A DNA stretch of 64,000 bases from Roseibaca calidilacus (GCF_001517585.1 NZ_FBYC01000004.1:806001-870000), one strand, 5' to 3'. Positions 15,863-25,079 are shown, numbered from the stretch's first letter. Numbers and translations are program-made. The notes: generated by a model not told the origin, from the sequence alone.

Positions 15863-16174
15863 TCAGATAGCCCGTGCAAGATCAGGAAAATCATTCTCAA
15901 AAACGATGTCGACAGGAATGCCGGTGTCGCTGGATGCCCGCTCGGCCCTGCGCATGATCTCCCGCTTCAGGTCAAGAGGGGGCTCTCCAAGGATCATCAC
16001 ATCAAGATCTGACATCTCACTGCATCGATCCTCGGCGACCGATCCGAAAACCTTCGCCTCGACCCCGCGAGACGCAAGGAAGGCTGACAGGACATCCCAA
16101 GTCCGTTGCGCAGCCAGCATTCTTGCCTGCGCCCGATCCCTCTTGAGTCTCTGGTATCTTGTCATGACTTCCAT
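15863..16174 (-). CDS. MntA-like minimal nucleotidyltransferase antitoxin
   Basis: A 103-aa MNT-fold protein with the canonical GS-x10-DxD motif: G44-S45 (KVFGSVAED) and D56-x-D58 (SDLDVMIL), plus a third acidic residue D89 (IPVDIVF). In type VII toxin-antitoxin systems this enzyme transfers AMP to a tyrosine of the HEPN toxin. It is directly upstream of the HepT-like gene, separated by one base, here antitoxin first. The start could be 16174 or 16165; neither has a strong ribosome site. Confidence 0.82.
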   Translation of the reverse strand: MEVMTRYQRLKRDRAQARMLAAQRTWDVLSAFLASRGVEAKVFGSVAEDRCSEMSDLDVMILGEPPLDLKREIMRRAERASSDTGIPVDIVFENDFPDLARAI

Positions 16175-16299
16175 GCCCGAAAGGTAAAGGAAAAGACCGG
16201 AAATTGAAAGATGACATGGCGGCTGCGGAGGCATGTTTTGCACCCAACCCTATCAAGGATCGGAAATCATGTGGTCATGGTGCGAAAAACTGCCCGCAA

Positions 16300-16351
16300 C
16301 CCCACAATCGGACCCCACGATCCGCCCCCACAATCCAACCCCACAAGTGTG
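16300..16351 (+). repeat. Four 13-bp iteron-like tandem repeats near the island right end
   Basis: Units starting at 16300, 16313, 16326 and 16339 each begin CCCCAC(A/G)A, with an exact 13-bp period; the last unit is the most diverged. They lie in the gene-free 454-bp stretch 16175-16628 between the MntA-like gene and attR. A DNA-binding array (iteron, integrase accessory or control site) is possible. Confidence 0.5.
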
Positions 16352-16379
16352 GGTAAGGATGTGAAATACTATATGTTGT

Positions 16380-16594
16380 GGTTTACAGGAAAAATTCACG
16401 GGTAATCCATTGAAATCATCAGGTTGCGCTTGACCGATTCTGGAAACTCCTGCTATCTGGGATGAGAATACGAGAAATGAAAAGAGGGGATTTTCTTGAC
16501 CGTGATCTACGGGCAACATTGCGACCGGAAATTTCGGTTTACAATCCGGCCATAACCCCTTGATTCTCGGGGGGTCATGAAGGGGCGGTTTACC
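16380..16594 (+). repeat. Three GGTTTAC repeats inside the right end (candidate integrase arm sites)
   Basis: GGTTTACA at 16380-16387 and 16536-16543, and GGTTTACC at 16587-16594, all in the same orientation as the two copies inside attL. No gene is supported in this stretch. Confidence 0.4.
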
Positions 16595-16628
16595 GGAAAT
16601 CCCTTTGAAATCAATGTCAGGGGCAGCC

Positions 16629-16675
16629 TTTGGGTACCGTAGGTCGTAGGTTCGAATCCTATCGCCCCGACCATT
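16629..16675 (+). repeat. attR: right 47-bp direct repeat, tRNA-Pro 3' fragment
   Basis: A perfect copy of 6248-6294. Only the anticodon-loop-to-CCA part of tRNA-Pro is present, so it is not a functional tRNA. It marks the right boundary of the island; chromosomal sequence resumes after it. Confidence 0.95.
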
Positions 16676-16898
16676 TTTCCTAAGAGTGCAGGCAAGGTGG
16701 GCAGGTTCTGGGTGCCTTGGCAGCGGCACAAGTGGCCGGATGCCAACAGGCAGGGCCGCGTCTGCGGCCCTTGTGCGACAGCGTATGACATGCCTTGACC
16801 GGGTGTTGTAACGCTGTCGGAACCTTGCTGTATCCCAATGGTCCAAAGCGGCGTCCGGGGCAGCGGCGGCAATCATGCGAGCTGCGTTTCTGGACAGA

Positions 16899-18776
16899 TT
16901 ACCTGTCCCAAGGCAGGGCAAAGCGGTCCATGCGTTCGGCCAGTTTCGGATCGGCGGCATCCGCGCCCGCGATCTTGGCGACCAGCCCGCGTTTTTTGTC
17001 CTCGAACACGACGGCCACATGCGCGTCCAGCCCGGCTTCTGCCAGATCGGCATTAAGCACGCGGGCCATGGCCAGCTTGCGCAGATCGGGCTTGAACACC
17101 TTGCCCACGGCGGTTTTTGGCAGTTCGGCCAACACTTCGATATGCTTGGGAATGGCCGCCCGCTCTGAAATGCGCGGGGTGGCATGGGCCAGCAGGTCTT
17201 CCGGGGTGGCTTGTTGGCCTGCGACCAGTTCGACATAGGCGCAGGGCATTTCGCCCGTAACCGGATCGGGCTGGCCGATGGCGCCTACGAAGCTGACCGC
17301 CGGATGCGACAGCAGGGCTTCCTCAATCTCTGCCGGGTCCAGATTATGACCACCGCGGATGATCAGGTCTTTTGCGCGACCGGTGATCCACAAATACCCA
17401 TCCGGGTCAATGCGCCCCAGATCGCCCGTGCGCAAAAAGCGGTCATGCGCGAATAGATTGTGGTTCTTATCCAGCTCTGTATAGGTCGATCCCTCGAACA
17501 CACCGGGCGAGGAGACGCAGATCTCGCCCACTTCGTCGGTGGCGCATTCGCTGAAACCATCGGGACCGGCGCGCAGGATCTTCACCTCTGTATAGGGCAG
17601 CGGGATGCCGACGGACCCGACCTTTTTCAACCCATCGACCGGGTTGCAGGACACAAGGCAAGTGGCCTCGGTCAGCCCGTAGCCTTCGGAAATCTGTACA
17701 CCGGTCGCCTCTTCGAAGCGGCGATACAATTCCTTGGGCAAGGGCGCAGAGCCGGAAATACCGGTGCGCAGGCTGGACACATCGGCATTGACCGGGCGCT
17801 GCATCAGTGCCGCCAGTGCGGTGGGCACGGTAATCATGAAGGTGGCATTCCAGCGTTCGATCAGCTTCCAGAAATTGTCGAACACACCTTCGCCCCGATA
17901 GCCTTGCGGGGTGGGAAAGACCACATGCGCGCCCGACATGATGCAGCACATCAGGATCGGGTAAGCGGCAAAGACATGGAACAGCGGCAGCGGGCAAAGC
18001 AGCACGTCGCGTTCGTTGAACAACAATTCCGCGCCCAGCCAGCCATTGTAGATCATGCCGCCAAACCGGTGCTGCGCCACTTTCGGCGTGCCCGTGGTGC
18101 CCCCGGTGTGGAAATAGGCGGCCACGCGGTCGGTCTCTGGCGCGGTAAAGGACAGCGCCTTGCTGCAATCGTCCAGCGCAGAATGGAAATCTTGCACGCG
18201 TGCATGGTGATGCACCGTCACCTTGGGGCGGATCAACGGCACGATCCAGCTTTTCGGCGGTGACAGGTGGCGCAGCAGGTCCACTTCCAGCACATGTTTC
18301 ACGTCGGGGGCATGGGCCACGGCTTCGGCCACTTTCTGCGCCACGTCGGTTTTCGGAAAGGCGCGCAGCGTGACAACGACCTTGGCCTTCGTCTCGCGCA
18401 GGATGGCAGAGATCTTTTCGGGTTCCAGCAACGGGTTGATCGGGTTCACACGCCCCGCCGTCATACCGCCCAAAAGCGCGATGGCCGTGTCATTCAGCGT
18501 GGGCAGAACATAGGCGACAGTGTCATCTTCCTGCACGCCAAGGCTGCGAAACAGGTTCGCGGCCTGCGTGACGCGGTTGTGCAATTCGGCCCATGTATAG
18601 GTTTCTGCACGCGCCGTGGGGTCGGAAAACAATTGAAACGAGATCGCAGGACGATCGCCCCACATGTTGCGCGCGCGTGTCAGCGCGTCATAGACGGATA
18701 CCGGCAATTCGCGCGCCTCCCACGCGCCCTCAGCCTCGACCGTGCGTACATCTTCGGGTGATCTGAAATCCCGCAT
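16899..18776 (-). CDS. Acyl-CoA synthetase (AMP-forming ligase)
   Basis: A 625-aa adenylate-forming enzyme that activates a carboxylic acid with ATP and CoA. The P-loop-like motif YFHTGGTTGTPKVAQH is clear, as are EGYGLTEATC, the hinge region FLRTGDLGRIDPDGYLWITG and the C-terminal K in LPKTAVGKVFKPDL. Length and motifs suggest a medium- or long-chain substrate, but this cannot be fixed by reading. The ATG at 18776 has GGGAGGGGGAAGGC upstream. It is the first chromosomal gene to the right of the island; the stretch 16676-16898 after attR holds nothing I can support. Confidence 0.9.
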   Translation of the reverse strand: MRDFRSPEDVRTVEAEGAWEARELPVSVYDALTRARNMWGDRPAISFQLFSDPTARAETYTWAELHNRVTQAANLFRSLGVQEDDTVAYVLPTLNDTAIALLGGMTAGRVNPINPLLEPEKISAILRETKAKVVVTLRAFPKTDVAQKVAEAVAHAPDVKHVLEVDLLRHLSPPKSWIVPLIRPKVTVHHHARVQDFHSALDDCSKALSFTAPETDRVAAYFHTGGTTGTPKVAQHRFGGMIYNGWLGAELLFNERDVLLCPLPLFHVFAAYPILMCCIMSGAHVVFPTPQGYRGEGVFDNFWKLIERWNATFMITVPTALAALMQRPVNADVSSLRTGISGSAPLPKELYRRFEEATGVQISEGYGLTEATCLVSCNPVDGLKKVGSVGIPLPYTEVKILRAGPDGFSECATDEVGEICVSSPGVFEGSTYTELDKNHNLFAHDRFLRTGDLGRIDPDGYLWITGRAKDLIIRGGHNLDPAEIEEALLSHPAVSFVGAIGQPDPVTGEMPCAYVELVAGQQATPEDLLAHATPRISERAAIPKHIEVLAELPKTAVGKVFKPDLRKLAMARVLNADLAEAGLDAHVAVVFEDKKRGLVAKIAGADAADPKLAERMDRFALPWDR

Positions 18777-18879
18777 GCCTTCCCCCTCCCGTTCCGGCTT
18801 TTTATTGTAAAGCACAGAAAAGCACCGGCGCACGGGGCGCGCAAGCAAAACTGGATATCACGTTGCGTCACAAGCGGCG

Positions 18880-20109
18880 TTATGGGGCCTGAACGTCTTT
18901 CGGGCGCATGGCCAGCCAGATCAGCGCGCCACCGGCCAGCACAAGGAAGGGGATCATCGCCATATTGACGAATTGCCAGCCGGTTTGCGTGGTCCCGCCC
19001 GAACAATTCATCAACGTGCCCGAACTGAGCGAGGCAAGGAAGACGCCACCGAACACGATCATGTCGTTCAAGCCCTGCACGCGCCCGCGTTCTTCGACCG
19101 AATGCGCGGCAGTCAGCATGGTCGTGGCCCCGATAAAGCCGAAATTCCAGCCGATGCCCAACAGGATAAGCGCGATATAGAACTGCTCCAGCTCGACCCC
19201 GGAAATGGCTACGGCCCCTGATAGCGCCAGAATGACAAGCCCGGTCGCCACCACCGCGCGCGACCCGAACCGCGCGATCACATGCCCGGTGATGAAGGAC
19301 GGCGCATACATGGCCAGAACATGCGCCGAGACGATATTCGCCGCATCGCCGGTGTCGAACCCGCAGCCGACCACCGCCAAGGGCGTCGAGGTCATGACAA
19401 GGTTCATCAGCGCATAGGCCACGGTGCCGCAGATGATGGCCACGGCAATCACCGGGCTGGTCAGCAATTCGCGCACCGGGCGGCCCTTGGGCGCGCCGTC
19501 TTCGGGTTTCAGCGGGGTGGGGATGTCAAGGAACGCCAGCAGCAGCATGCCCGCAATGTTCAGCCCGATCACTACCAGATAGGTGGCCAGAAACGGCACG
19601 GCCATAGTGTCGGATGTGGCCGACACGATCTGCGGGCCGAAAATGGCCGACAAAAGCCCCCCCGCCATGACAAAGGAAATCGCCTTGGGGCGAAATTCCG
19701 GGCTGGCTTGGTCGGCGGCGGCAAAGCGGTAAAACCCGTTTGCCGACATGTAAACGCCCGACAACAAGCTGCCCAGCAGGAAAATTTTGAACGATCCGCT
19801 ATATAGCCCATAAGCCGCCAGCACTGCGCCCATGGCGCCGCACAGACAGGCCAGCCAGAACCCCGCGCGCCGGCCATATGCTTGCATGATGGCCGACAGC
19901 GGCGTTGCCGCCAGCATGGACCCAAGCACGATCATGGAAATCGGCAGTGTGGCCCAACAGGGATTCGGGGCCAACATCTGCCCTGACAGCCCGCCAATAA
20001 TGAACATGATCGGCAGTTGCGCGCCGACCACGGCTTGCGCCGCGACCAGAACGGCAACATTGCGCTTGGCGCGGGCGTTATCGGCGGGGGTTGCAATCAC
20101 GTCGCTCAT
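18880..20109 (-). CDS. MFS transporter
   Basis: A 409-aa integral membrane protein with about twelve hydrophobic helices. The cytoplasmic loop motif AYGRRAGFWLACLCGAMGA after helix 2-3 fits the MFS A-motif region. Substrate is unknown; the pattern resembles small alphaproteobacterial drug or metabolite exporters. The start at 20109 (MSDVIATPADNARAKRN) was chosen because an upstream extension in the same frame is antisense to alkA. It is divergent from alkA with less than 50 bp between the starts, so their promoters overlap. Confidence 0.85.
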   Translation of the reverse strand: MSDVIATPADNARAKRNVAVLVAAQAVVGAQLPIMFIIGGLSGQMLAPNPCWATLPISMIVLGSMLAATPLSAIMQAYGRRAGFWLACLCGAMGAVLAAYGLYSGSFKIFLLGSLLSGVYMSANGFYRFAAADQASPEFRPKAISFVMAGGLLSAIFGPQIVSATSDTMAVPFLATYLVVIGLNIAGMLLLAFLDIPTPLKPEDGAPKGRPVRELLTSPVIAVAIICGTVAYALMNLVMTSTPLAVVGCGFDTGDAANIVSAHVLAMYAPSFITGHVIARFGSRAVVATGLVILALSGAVAISGVELEQFYIALILLGIGWNFGFIGATTMLTAAHSVEERGRVQGLNDMIVFGGVFLASLSSGTLMNCSGGTTQTGWQFVNMAMIPFLVLAGGALIWLAMRPKDVQAP

Positions 20110-20157
20110 GGGCGCAGGATTAACGCGGAGACATTCCATTTGGAAGTGGTGTTTTAC

Positions 20158-20805
20158 ATGTGCAACGATCCGGCGTCGGTTGGTCGCATCCTGACATCTG
20201 AAGGCTGCATGGCCGAAGGGGCCGCGTGGTTGGCCGCGCAGGAGCCGCGCTTTGCCCATGCGCTGCAACTGACCGGCGTGCCGCCCTTGCGCCGCAGGCC
20301 AGAAGGGTTTGCGCATTTGCTGGGCGCGATCGTCGGCCAGCAGGTCAGCACCCATGCCGCCCGCGCCATCTGGGACCGGATGGAGGCAGCGGGCCTTACC
20401 ACGCCCGACGCGGTTCTGGCTGCGGATGATGACACGTTGCGCGCGCCGGGCCTGTCACGCCAGAAAATCCGCTATGCGCGCGCGCTCGCTGCCGCCGGGA
20501 TCGATTTCGACGCCCTGCGCCATGCGCCCGATGCAGAGGTCACGGCAACGCTTGTGCAGGTTACCGGAATTGGCCGCTGGACTGCCGAGATTTACGCCAT
20601 GTTCAGCCTTGGCCGCGCCGATGTGTTTGCGCCCAACGATCTTGCCTTGCAAGAATCCGCGCGCCGCCTGTTCAATCTGCCCGACCGCCCGCGCGAAGCA
20701 CCCATGCGCCGGATGGCCGAGGCGTGGTCGCCATGGCGGACGGTTGCGGCGGGGCTTTTGTGGGCCTATTACCGTGTGGAAACCGACAGGGAAGGCGTCA
20801 TATGA
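20158..20805 (+). CDS. alkA: DNA-3-methyladenine glycosylase II (AlkA type)
   Basis: A 215-aa HhH-GPD base-excision glycosylase removing alkylated purines. The helix-hairpin-helix reads LVQVTGIGRWTAEIYAMFSL and the catalytic Asp lies in DVFAPNDLALQ. It is short compared with E. coli AlkA because it lacks the N-terminal domain, as is common in Alphaproteobacteria. The stop overlaps the start of the following esterase (ATGA), so the two are co-translated. Confidence 0.9.
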   Translation: MCNDPASVGRILTSEGCMAEGAAWLAAQEPRFAHALQLTGVPPLRRRPEGFAHLLGAIVGQQVSTHAARAIWDRMEAAGLTTPDAVLAADDDTLRAPGLSRQKIRYARALAAAGIDFDALRHAPDAEVTATLVQVTGIGRWTAEIYAMFSLGRADVFAPNDLALQESARRLFNLPDRPREAPMRRMAEAWSPWRTVAAGLLWAYYRVETDREGVI

Positions 20806-21467
20806 CTCGGGTGTTGAAATCGGACAAACGCGGCCCGGCCAGCGGCGGCAAGGCGACCTCTGCGGTCGTGTTCGTGCATGGCTATGGCGCCGATGGCGGC
20901 GATCTTCTGGGGCTGGCCGACCCTTTGGCGCCGCATATGCCGGGAACGGTGTTCTATGCGCCCGATGCGCCCGAACGCAGCGTGGCCAATCCGATGGGGT
21001 TTCAGTGGTTCCCGATCCCGTGGATCGATGGCTCTTCCGAGGAAGATGCGCAGGCGGGGCTGCTTGCAGCCTCGAATGATCTCAATGCGTTCTTGGACGA
21101 AATCCTGACCAATGAGGGGCTTGCCCCCGGCGCGCTGGCGCTGGTCGGCTTCAGCCAAGGCACTATGCTGTCCTTGCAAGTCGCACCGCGCCGCGCCGCG
21201 CCCTTGGCGGCGGTGGTGGGCTTTTCCGGGCGGTTGCTGCTGCCTGAAATGCTGGAAACCGAGACTGTCAGCCGCCCGCCAGTGCTGTTGGTGCATGGCG
21301 ACCGGGACGAGGTTGTGCCGGTCGAATCCTTGCCCGCAGCGGCCGATGCCTTGGTGGCGGCAGGGTTCGAGACCTACAGCCATATCTCCAAGGGCACCGC
21401 GCATGGCATCGCGCATGACGGGCTGTCGCTGTCGCTGTCCTTTCTGCGCGACAAGCTGCCGGGCTAG
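20802..21467 (+). CDS. Alpha/beta-hydrolase, carboxylesterase/phospholipase family
   Basis: A 221-aa hydrolase of the phospholipase/carboxylesterase family. The nucleophile elbow is GFSQG, the acid is in HGDRDEVVP and the His in KGTAHGIAHD; the oxyanion region is FVHGYGADGGDLLGLA. It overlaps alkA by 4 bp. The physiological ester is unknown. Confidence 0.88.
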   Translation: MTRVLKSDKRGPASGGKATSAVVFVHGYGADGGDLLGLADPLAPHMPGTVFYAPDAPERSVANPMGFQWFPIPWIDGSSEEDAQAGLLAASNDLNAFLDEILTNEGLAPGALALVGFSQGTMLSLQVAPRRAAPLAAVVGFSGRLLLPEMLETETVSRPPVLLVHGDRDEVVPVESLPAAADALVAAGFETYSHISKGTAHGIAHDGLSLSLSFLRDKLPG

Positions 21468-21470
21468 GGG

Positions 21471-22391
21471 CTATCGCGCGCCGCCCAGCGGTCTGAGATG
21501 TGGGCCAAAAAGCGCCGCCAGTGCCAGAATGACGCCGGACACCACCGCGATCATCCCCGCCGCGCTGATCGCGTTCTGCGCGCCTAGCCAAAGCGGGCCG
21601 TAACCTGCCAGCACATAGCCCAGAATGGCCGAGAGCGCGGCGAACAGAAGCGACCACCAGATTTGCGCGGCCAAATGGTTGGTCATCAGCCGGGCGGCAG
21701 CCGGGGGGCAGATGAACATGGCAATCACAAGGATCGATCCCACCGCCTGAAACGCCGCTACCGCGGCCAGCGCCGCCGCAATCACCAGCCCAAAGCCCAA
21801 GGCGCTGGTGGGAATGCCCAAAGATTGCGCGAAGCCTTCGTCGAATGTGGCGATTTTCAGCCAGCGCCAGAACAGGGCCACCAGCGCCGCGATCACCGCG
21901 CAGGCCAGCGCCATGCGGGGCAATTCGGGGGGCAGGGCGGCCAAGGCGGAGGGGTCGGTCAAGGATTGCCAGCCAGAGGCGCGCAGCCAGATCAACTGTT
22001 CAAGATTGCCCATCAGCGCGTGTTCTACATCCAGATGCACCTGCGCGCTGCCGGTCTGTTCCAGCAGCAACACGCCCGCCGCGAACATGGTGGTGAACAC
22101 CACGCCCATCGCCGCGCCCGGCTCGACCCGGCCATAGCGGCGGATGGCTTCGATCAGCACCACAGCGACAATCGCCGCCCCGGCGGCCCCCAGCCCCATC
22201 GGCCCGGCTGCAATGCTACCGCTGACCAGAAACCCCACCACAATGCCGGGCAGCACCACATGGCTGATCGCATCCCCGATCAGGGCTTGTCGGCGCAGGA
22301 TCAGGAAATTGCCGGGCAGCGCGCAAGCCATGGCGGCCAGCGTGCCGATCAGCATGGGTGTCAGCGAGAATTGCACAAATTCGGCACCCAT
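21471..22391 (-). CDS. Metal ABC transporter permease (distal gene)
   Basis: A 306-aa ABC-3 family permease with eight or so membrane helices and the family segment ALIGDAISHVVLPGIVVGFL. It forms the membrane channel with the permease encoded just upstream. Start 22391 overlaps the upstream stop by one base (TGATG). Paired permeases of this kind occur in Sit/Mnt-type Mn/Fe importers. Confidence 0.9.
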   Translation of the reverse strand: MGAEFVQFSLTPMLIGTLAAMACALPGNFLILRRQALIGDAISHVVLPGIVVGFLVSGSIAAGPMGLGAAGAAIVAVVLIEAIRRYGRVEPGAAMGVVFTTMFAAGVLLLEQTGSAQVHLDVEHALMGNLEQLIWLRASGWQSLTDPSALAALPPELPRMALACAVIAALVALFWRWLKIATFDEGFAQSLGIPTSALGFGLVIAAALAAVAAFQAVGSILVIAMFICPPAAARLMTNHLAAQIWWSLLFAALSAILGYVLAGYGPLWLGAQNAISAAGMIAVVSGVILALAALFGPHLRPLGGAR

Positions 22392-23311
22392 CACGCGTTC
22401 CTCATCCGGCGGCGCAGCCGTGCATGGCGCAAGGCCCGCCACAGCAGCCCGCGCGCGGGTGCCAGCAGCATCGAAACCGCGAAACCCGCCGCCAAGACCA
22501 GCACAATGACCGGGCCCGTGGGCAAGTCGGGGGCCGTGGCAGAAATCGCGGCCCCGATATAGGCCCCAAAGCCCCCAATTGCCCCCGCGATCCAGACCAT
22601 GGCGCCCACGCGTTCGGTCCAGAAGCGCGCGGCGACCGGCGGGATAATCAGCAGCGCCACGATCAGCACCAGCCCGACCAGCTTTAGCCCAATGATCGTG
22701 ACGGCCATGGCCAGCCCCATGATGGCCAGATCAATCGCGCGCGTGTTGTAGCCCAGTGTTGCGGCATAGGCCGGATCAAACGCCACCAGCGTCATGGGCC
22801 GCCGCATCAGCCAGCACAGTGCCAGCACCACCGCGCCGCCAAGCGCGATCAGCACGGCATCTTCGCGCAGCATTCCGGCGGTGGAGCCCAGCAAAAACCC
22901 TTCCAGCCCCGCCTGACGACCCGCGCGCATGGTCTGGACCAATGTCAGCAGCACCACGCCCGCGCCGAAAAACACGCCCAGAACCGCGCCGATGGCAGCG
23001 TCTTCGGCCAGCCTTGTGCGGGTGGTGATCCATGTCATGGCCAGCAGGCCCAACCCGCCGCTTAGGGCCGCGCCCAGCAGCAACCCCGCCAAGGAACGCC
23101 CGTCGCCGCCAAGCGCGACCATGACCATGAAGGCCAGCGCGATGCCCGGCAGCGCGGCATGGGCAACCGCATCCGACACCAGCGCGCGTTTGCGCAAGGC
23201 GATGAAGCTGCCGGCCACGCCCGCCGCCACGCCCAGCAGCGCTGCGCCAATCGCGACCAATGCCGCGTTATAGCCTGCTTGCAGGCTTAGGGCTGCCAGC
23301 AGGTCTGTCAT
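22391..23311 (-). CDS. Metal ABC transporter permease (proximal gene)
   Basis: A 306-aa ABC-3 permease with the conserved [19 protein letters not shown] and [13 protein letters not shown] segments. It partners with the distal permease. It overlaps the ATPase gene by 4 bp. The His-rich loops of zinc-specific ZnuB are not seen, which slightly favours Mn/Fe. Confidence 0.9.
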   Translation of the reverse strand: MTDLLAALSLQAGYNAALVAIGAALLGVAAGVAGSFIALRKRALVSDAVAHAALPGIALAFMVMVALGGDGRSLAGLLLGAALSGGLGLLAMTWITTRTRLAEDAAIGAVLGVFFGAGVVLLTLVQTMRAGRQAGLEGFLLGSTAGMLREDAVLIALGGAVVLALCWLMRRPMTLVAFDPAYAATLGYNTRAIDLAIMGLAMAVTIIGLKLVGLVLIVALLIIPPVAARFWTERVGAMVWIAGAIGGFGAYIGAAISATAPDLPTGPVIVLVLAAGFAVSMLLAPARGLLWRALRHARLRRRMRNA

Positions 23312-24066
23312 TCCGCCGCAAGGCCGAAGGGCGCTGTGCCTAGCCGCCCGCCATAGGTGGCGTGCAGATTTGCAGGGGTGAACGCCGTGGCCACCGGCCC
23401 TTCGGCAATGCGGCTGACATTGACCAAGAAAACATGGTCGAAATATTCCGCGACGGTGGACAGATCGTGATGCACGGCGATGACCGACTTGCCCGCGGCG
23501 CGCAACTCGCGCAGCACATCGACAATGGCGCGCTCTGTCGCGGCATCGACACCGGCGAAAGGTTCGTCCAGCAGGTATAGCTCTGCCTCTTGCGCCAGCG
23601 CACGGGCCAAAAACACGCGCTGTTGCTGGCCGCCTGAAAGCTGGCCAATCTGGCGGGTGGCGAAATCGGTCATGCCAACGCGGTCAAGGCACTCCAGTGC
23701 CTGCGCGCGCAGGCCAGCCGACAAGCGCCCCCATAGCCCGGCACGGCGATATTGGCCCATCTGCACCACGTCCAGCACGGTCGTGGGAAAATCCCAGTCC
23801 ACGCTGGCGCGTTGCGGCACATAGGCCACGCGCGAGCGCGCAGCGGCAAGCGGCTGGCCGAAGAACGCAATCTCGCCCGACAGGTGTTGCACGATCCCAA
23901 GGCTGGCTTTCAGCAGGGTCGATTTGCCCGCCCCGTTCGGCCCGATGATGGCCGAAAGCGCAGCATGCGGAAACCGGGCGTCAACCACGCTTAGGGCGGG
24001 TTTGTCGCCATAGGTTACGCTCAGGCCGCGCAAGGATAACGGGCTTTGGGCGGGCAAATCTGTCAT
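23308..24066 (-). CDS. Metal ABC transporter ATP-binding protein
   Basis: A 252-aa ABC ATPase: Walker [15 protein letters not shown]-loop [13 protein letters not shown], signature [15 protein letters not shown], Walker [12 protein letters not shown] and switch His in AVHHDLSTV. The VPQRxxVDWDFP Q-loop is typical of Mn/Fe (SitB/MntB-like) importers. It overlaps the solute-binding protein gene by 4 bp. Confidence 0.93.
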   Translation of the reverse strand: MTDLPAQSPLSLRGLSVTYGDKPALSVVDARFPHAALSAIIGPNGAGKSTLLKASLGIVQHLSGEIAFFGQPLAAARSRVAYVPQRASVDWDFPTTVLDVVQMGQYRRAGLWGRLSAGLRAQALECLDRVGMTDFATRQIGQLSGGQQQRVFLARALAQEAELYLLDEPFAGVDAATERAIVDVLRELRAAGKSVIAVHHDLSTVAEYFDHVFLVNVSRIAEGPVATAFTPANLHATYGGRLGTAPFGLAAE

Positions 24067-25022
24067 TCGGCAAGCATCCCGTTCAGGCCGCGCGCAGGGG
24101 CGGTGCCGCCAAGCGCGCGCGCAATGGTGGTCGCGTTATGGTCGATCATACCGATATAGGTCCCTTCATAGCTGCCCGGCTCGCCCATCGCGTCGGAAAA
24201 CAGCTCGCCGCCGATGGCAACGATGTGGCCCTGCGCGGCGGCGCCTTCAATCAGCGCGCGGATGTTGCGATCACTGACAGAGGTTTCGACAAAGACCGCG
24301 CCAATCTCGCGCGTGACCAGCATGTCGACCATGTCGGAAATGCGGTTCAGCCCCGCTTCAGATGCGGTGGACAAGCCTTGAATGCCGACCACCTCGAACC
24401 CGTAGGCCGCACCGAAATAGCCAAACGCGTCATGCGCGGTCAGTAGAACACGGGCGGATTCGGGCACAGAGGACAGCACGTCGCGCGAATAGCTTTCAAG
24501 TTCTTCAAGCTGGCTCAGGAAGGCGTCGGTATTGGCGGTGAAGGTGTCGGCACCTTCTGGATGCGCTTCGATCAGCGCATCGCGGATGGTCAGGCTAACC
24601 TCTGACCAAAGCGTCGGGTCCATCCAGACATGCGGGTCGAACCGGCCCTCGTAATCTTCATGTGCCAGCAGGCGGTCCTGTGGCAGGCTTTCGGCCACGG
24701 CCACCACATGGCTGTTTTCCCCAAGTTCCAACAGGAAATCTTCCATCTGGGCTTCAAGGAACAGCCCGTTCCAAAGCACCAGATCGGCGCGCGCCATGGT
24801 CACGATATCGCTGCGGGTCTGGCGGAAGGCATGCGGGTCCACGCCCGGCCCCATCAGCGCGCGCAGCTCGACCAGATCGCCGCCAATGGCGCGGGCGGTG
24901 TCGGCGATCATGCCGGTCGTGGCAACCACGCTCAGCCGGTCTTGCGCGGCTACGGGGGCGGCAAGCAGGGCGGTGCTGCCCGCAAGGGCGATGGCGTGAA
25001 ACAGACGTGTCATGGCGCGCAT
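24063..25022 (-). CDS. Periplasmic metal-binding protein of the ABC importer (cluster A-I)
   Basis: A 319-aa TroA-like binding protein with a signal peptide (ending near AAPVAAQD). Metal-ligand positions of the family are visible: His in GPGVDPHAF, His in FDPHVWMDP, Glu in AVFVETSVS and Asp in YIGMIDHNA. There is no His-rich loop as in ZnuA, so manganese or iron is more likely than zinc. It is the first gene of the four-gene importer operon. Start at 25022 (AAGGAG 11-12 nt upstream); 25013 is an alternative. Confidence 0.9.
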   Translation of the reverse strand: MRAMTRLFHAIALAGSTALLAAPVAAQDRLSVVATTGMIADTARAIGGDLVELRALMGPGVDPHAFRQTRSDIVTMARADLVLWNGLFLEAQMEDFLLELGENSHVVAVAESLPQDRLLAHEDYEGRFDPHVWMDPTLWSEVSLTIRDALIEAHPEGADTFTANTDAFLSQLEELESYSRDVLSSVPESARVLLTAHDAFGYFGAAYGFEVVGIQGLSTASEAGLNRISDMVDMLVTREIGAVFVETSVSDRNIRALIEGAAAQGHIVAIGGELFSDAMGEPGSYEGTYIGMIDHNATTIARALGGTAPARGLNGMLAE

Positions 25023-25050
25023 GGCAGACGTTACTCCTTGGTTGATGGAG

Positions 25051-25079
25051 GATATATTGCGAATAAGTCGCAAGGTCAA
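25051..25079 (-). promoter_or_regulatory. Metal-importer promoter with palindromic operator in the spacer
   Basis: On the minus strand TTGACC (25074-25079) and TATATC (25051-25056) are separated by exactly 17 bp. That spacer is the perfect palindrome TTGCGA-CTTAT-TCGCAA (25057-25073). A second AT-rich site resembling a Fur-family box, ATGCAAATCATTCTCAAA on the plus strand, lies at 25085-25102 just upstream of the -35. A Fur-family repressor (Mur/Fur) is the natural candidate; the regulator is not in the window. Confidence 0.6.

Larger units (their letters stand above)
6248..16675. mobile_element. 10.4-kb genomic island integrated in tRNA-Pro
   Basis: The tRNA-Pro 3' end is duplicated perfectly (47 bp) 10,381 bp downstream, the classic product of tyrosine-integrase insertion. 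Between the repeats lie an apparently intact tyrosine recombinase, a degenerate second integrase and about ten cargo genes, several of toxin-antitoxin or HEPN type. No replication, packaging or conjugation genes are recognisable, so it is best described as a small integrative island, perhaps mobilised in trans or by its own integrase only. Base composition varies sharply inside; the gene at 13182-14123 is AT-rich against a GC-rich background. Confidence 0.9.

Noticed and set aside
16300-16351. Possible CRISPR array
   Set aside because: Units are 13-bp tandem copies without spacers, and there are no cas genes.
16629-16675. Apparent second tRNA-Pro
   Set aside because: Only the 3' half from the anticodon loop on is present; there is no acceptor 5' strand or D-arm. 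It is attR.
16253-17236. Long minus-strand frame crossing attR, containing a GAIGFEPTTYG-like stretch
   Set aside because: That peptide is the well-known spurious translation of tRNA 3' sequence; the rest overlaps the acyl-CoA synthetase in another frame.
24063-25022. Assigning the importer as zinc-specific ZnuABC
   Set aside because: The binding protein lacks the His-rich loop of ZnuA and the ATPase has the Q-loop typical of Mn/Fe systems; metal specificity is left open.
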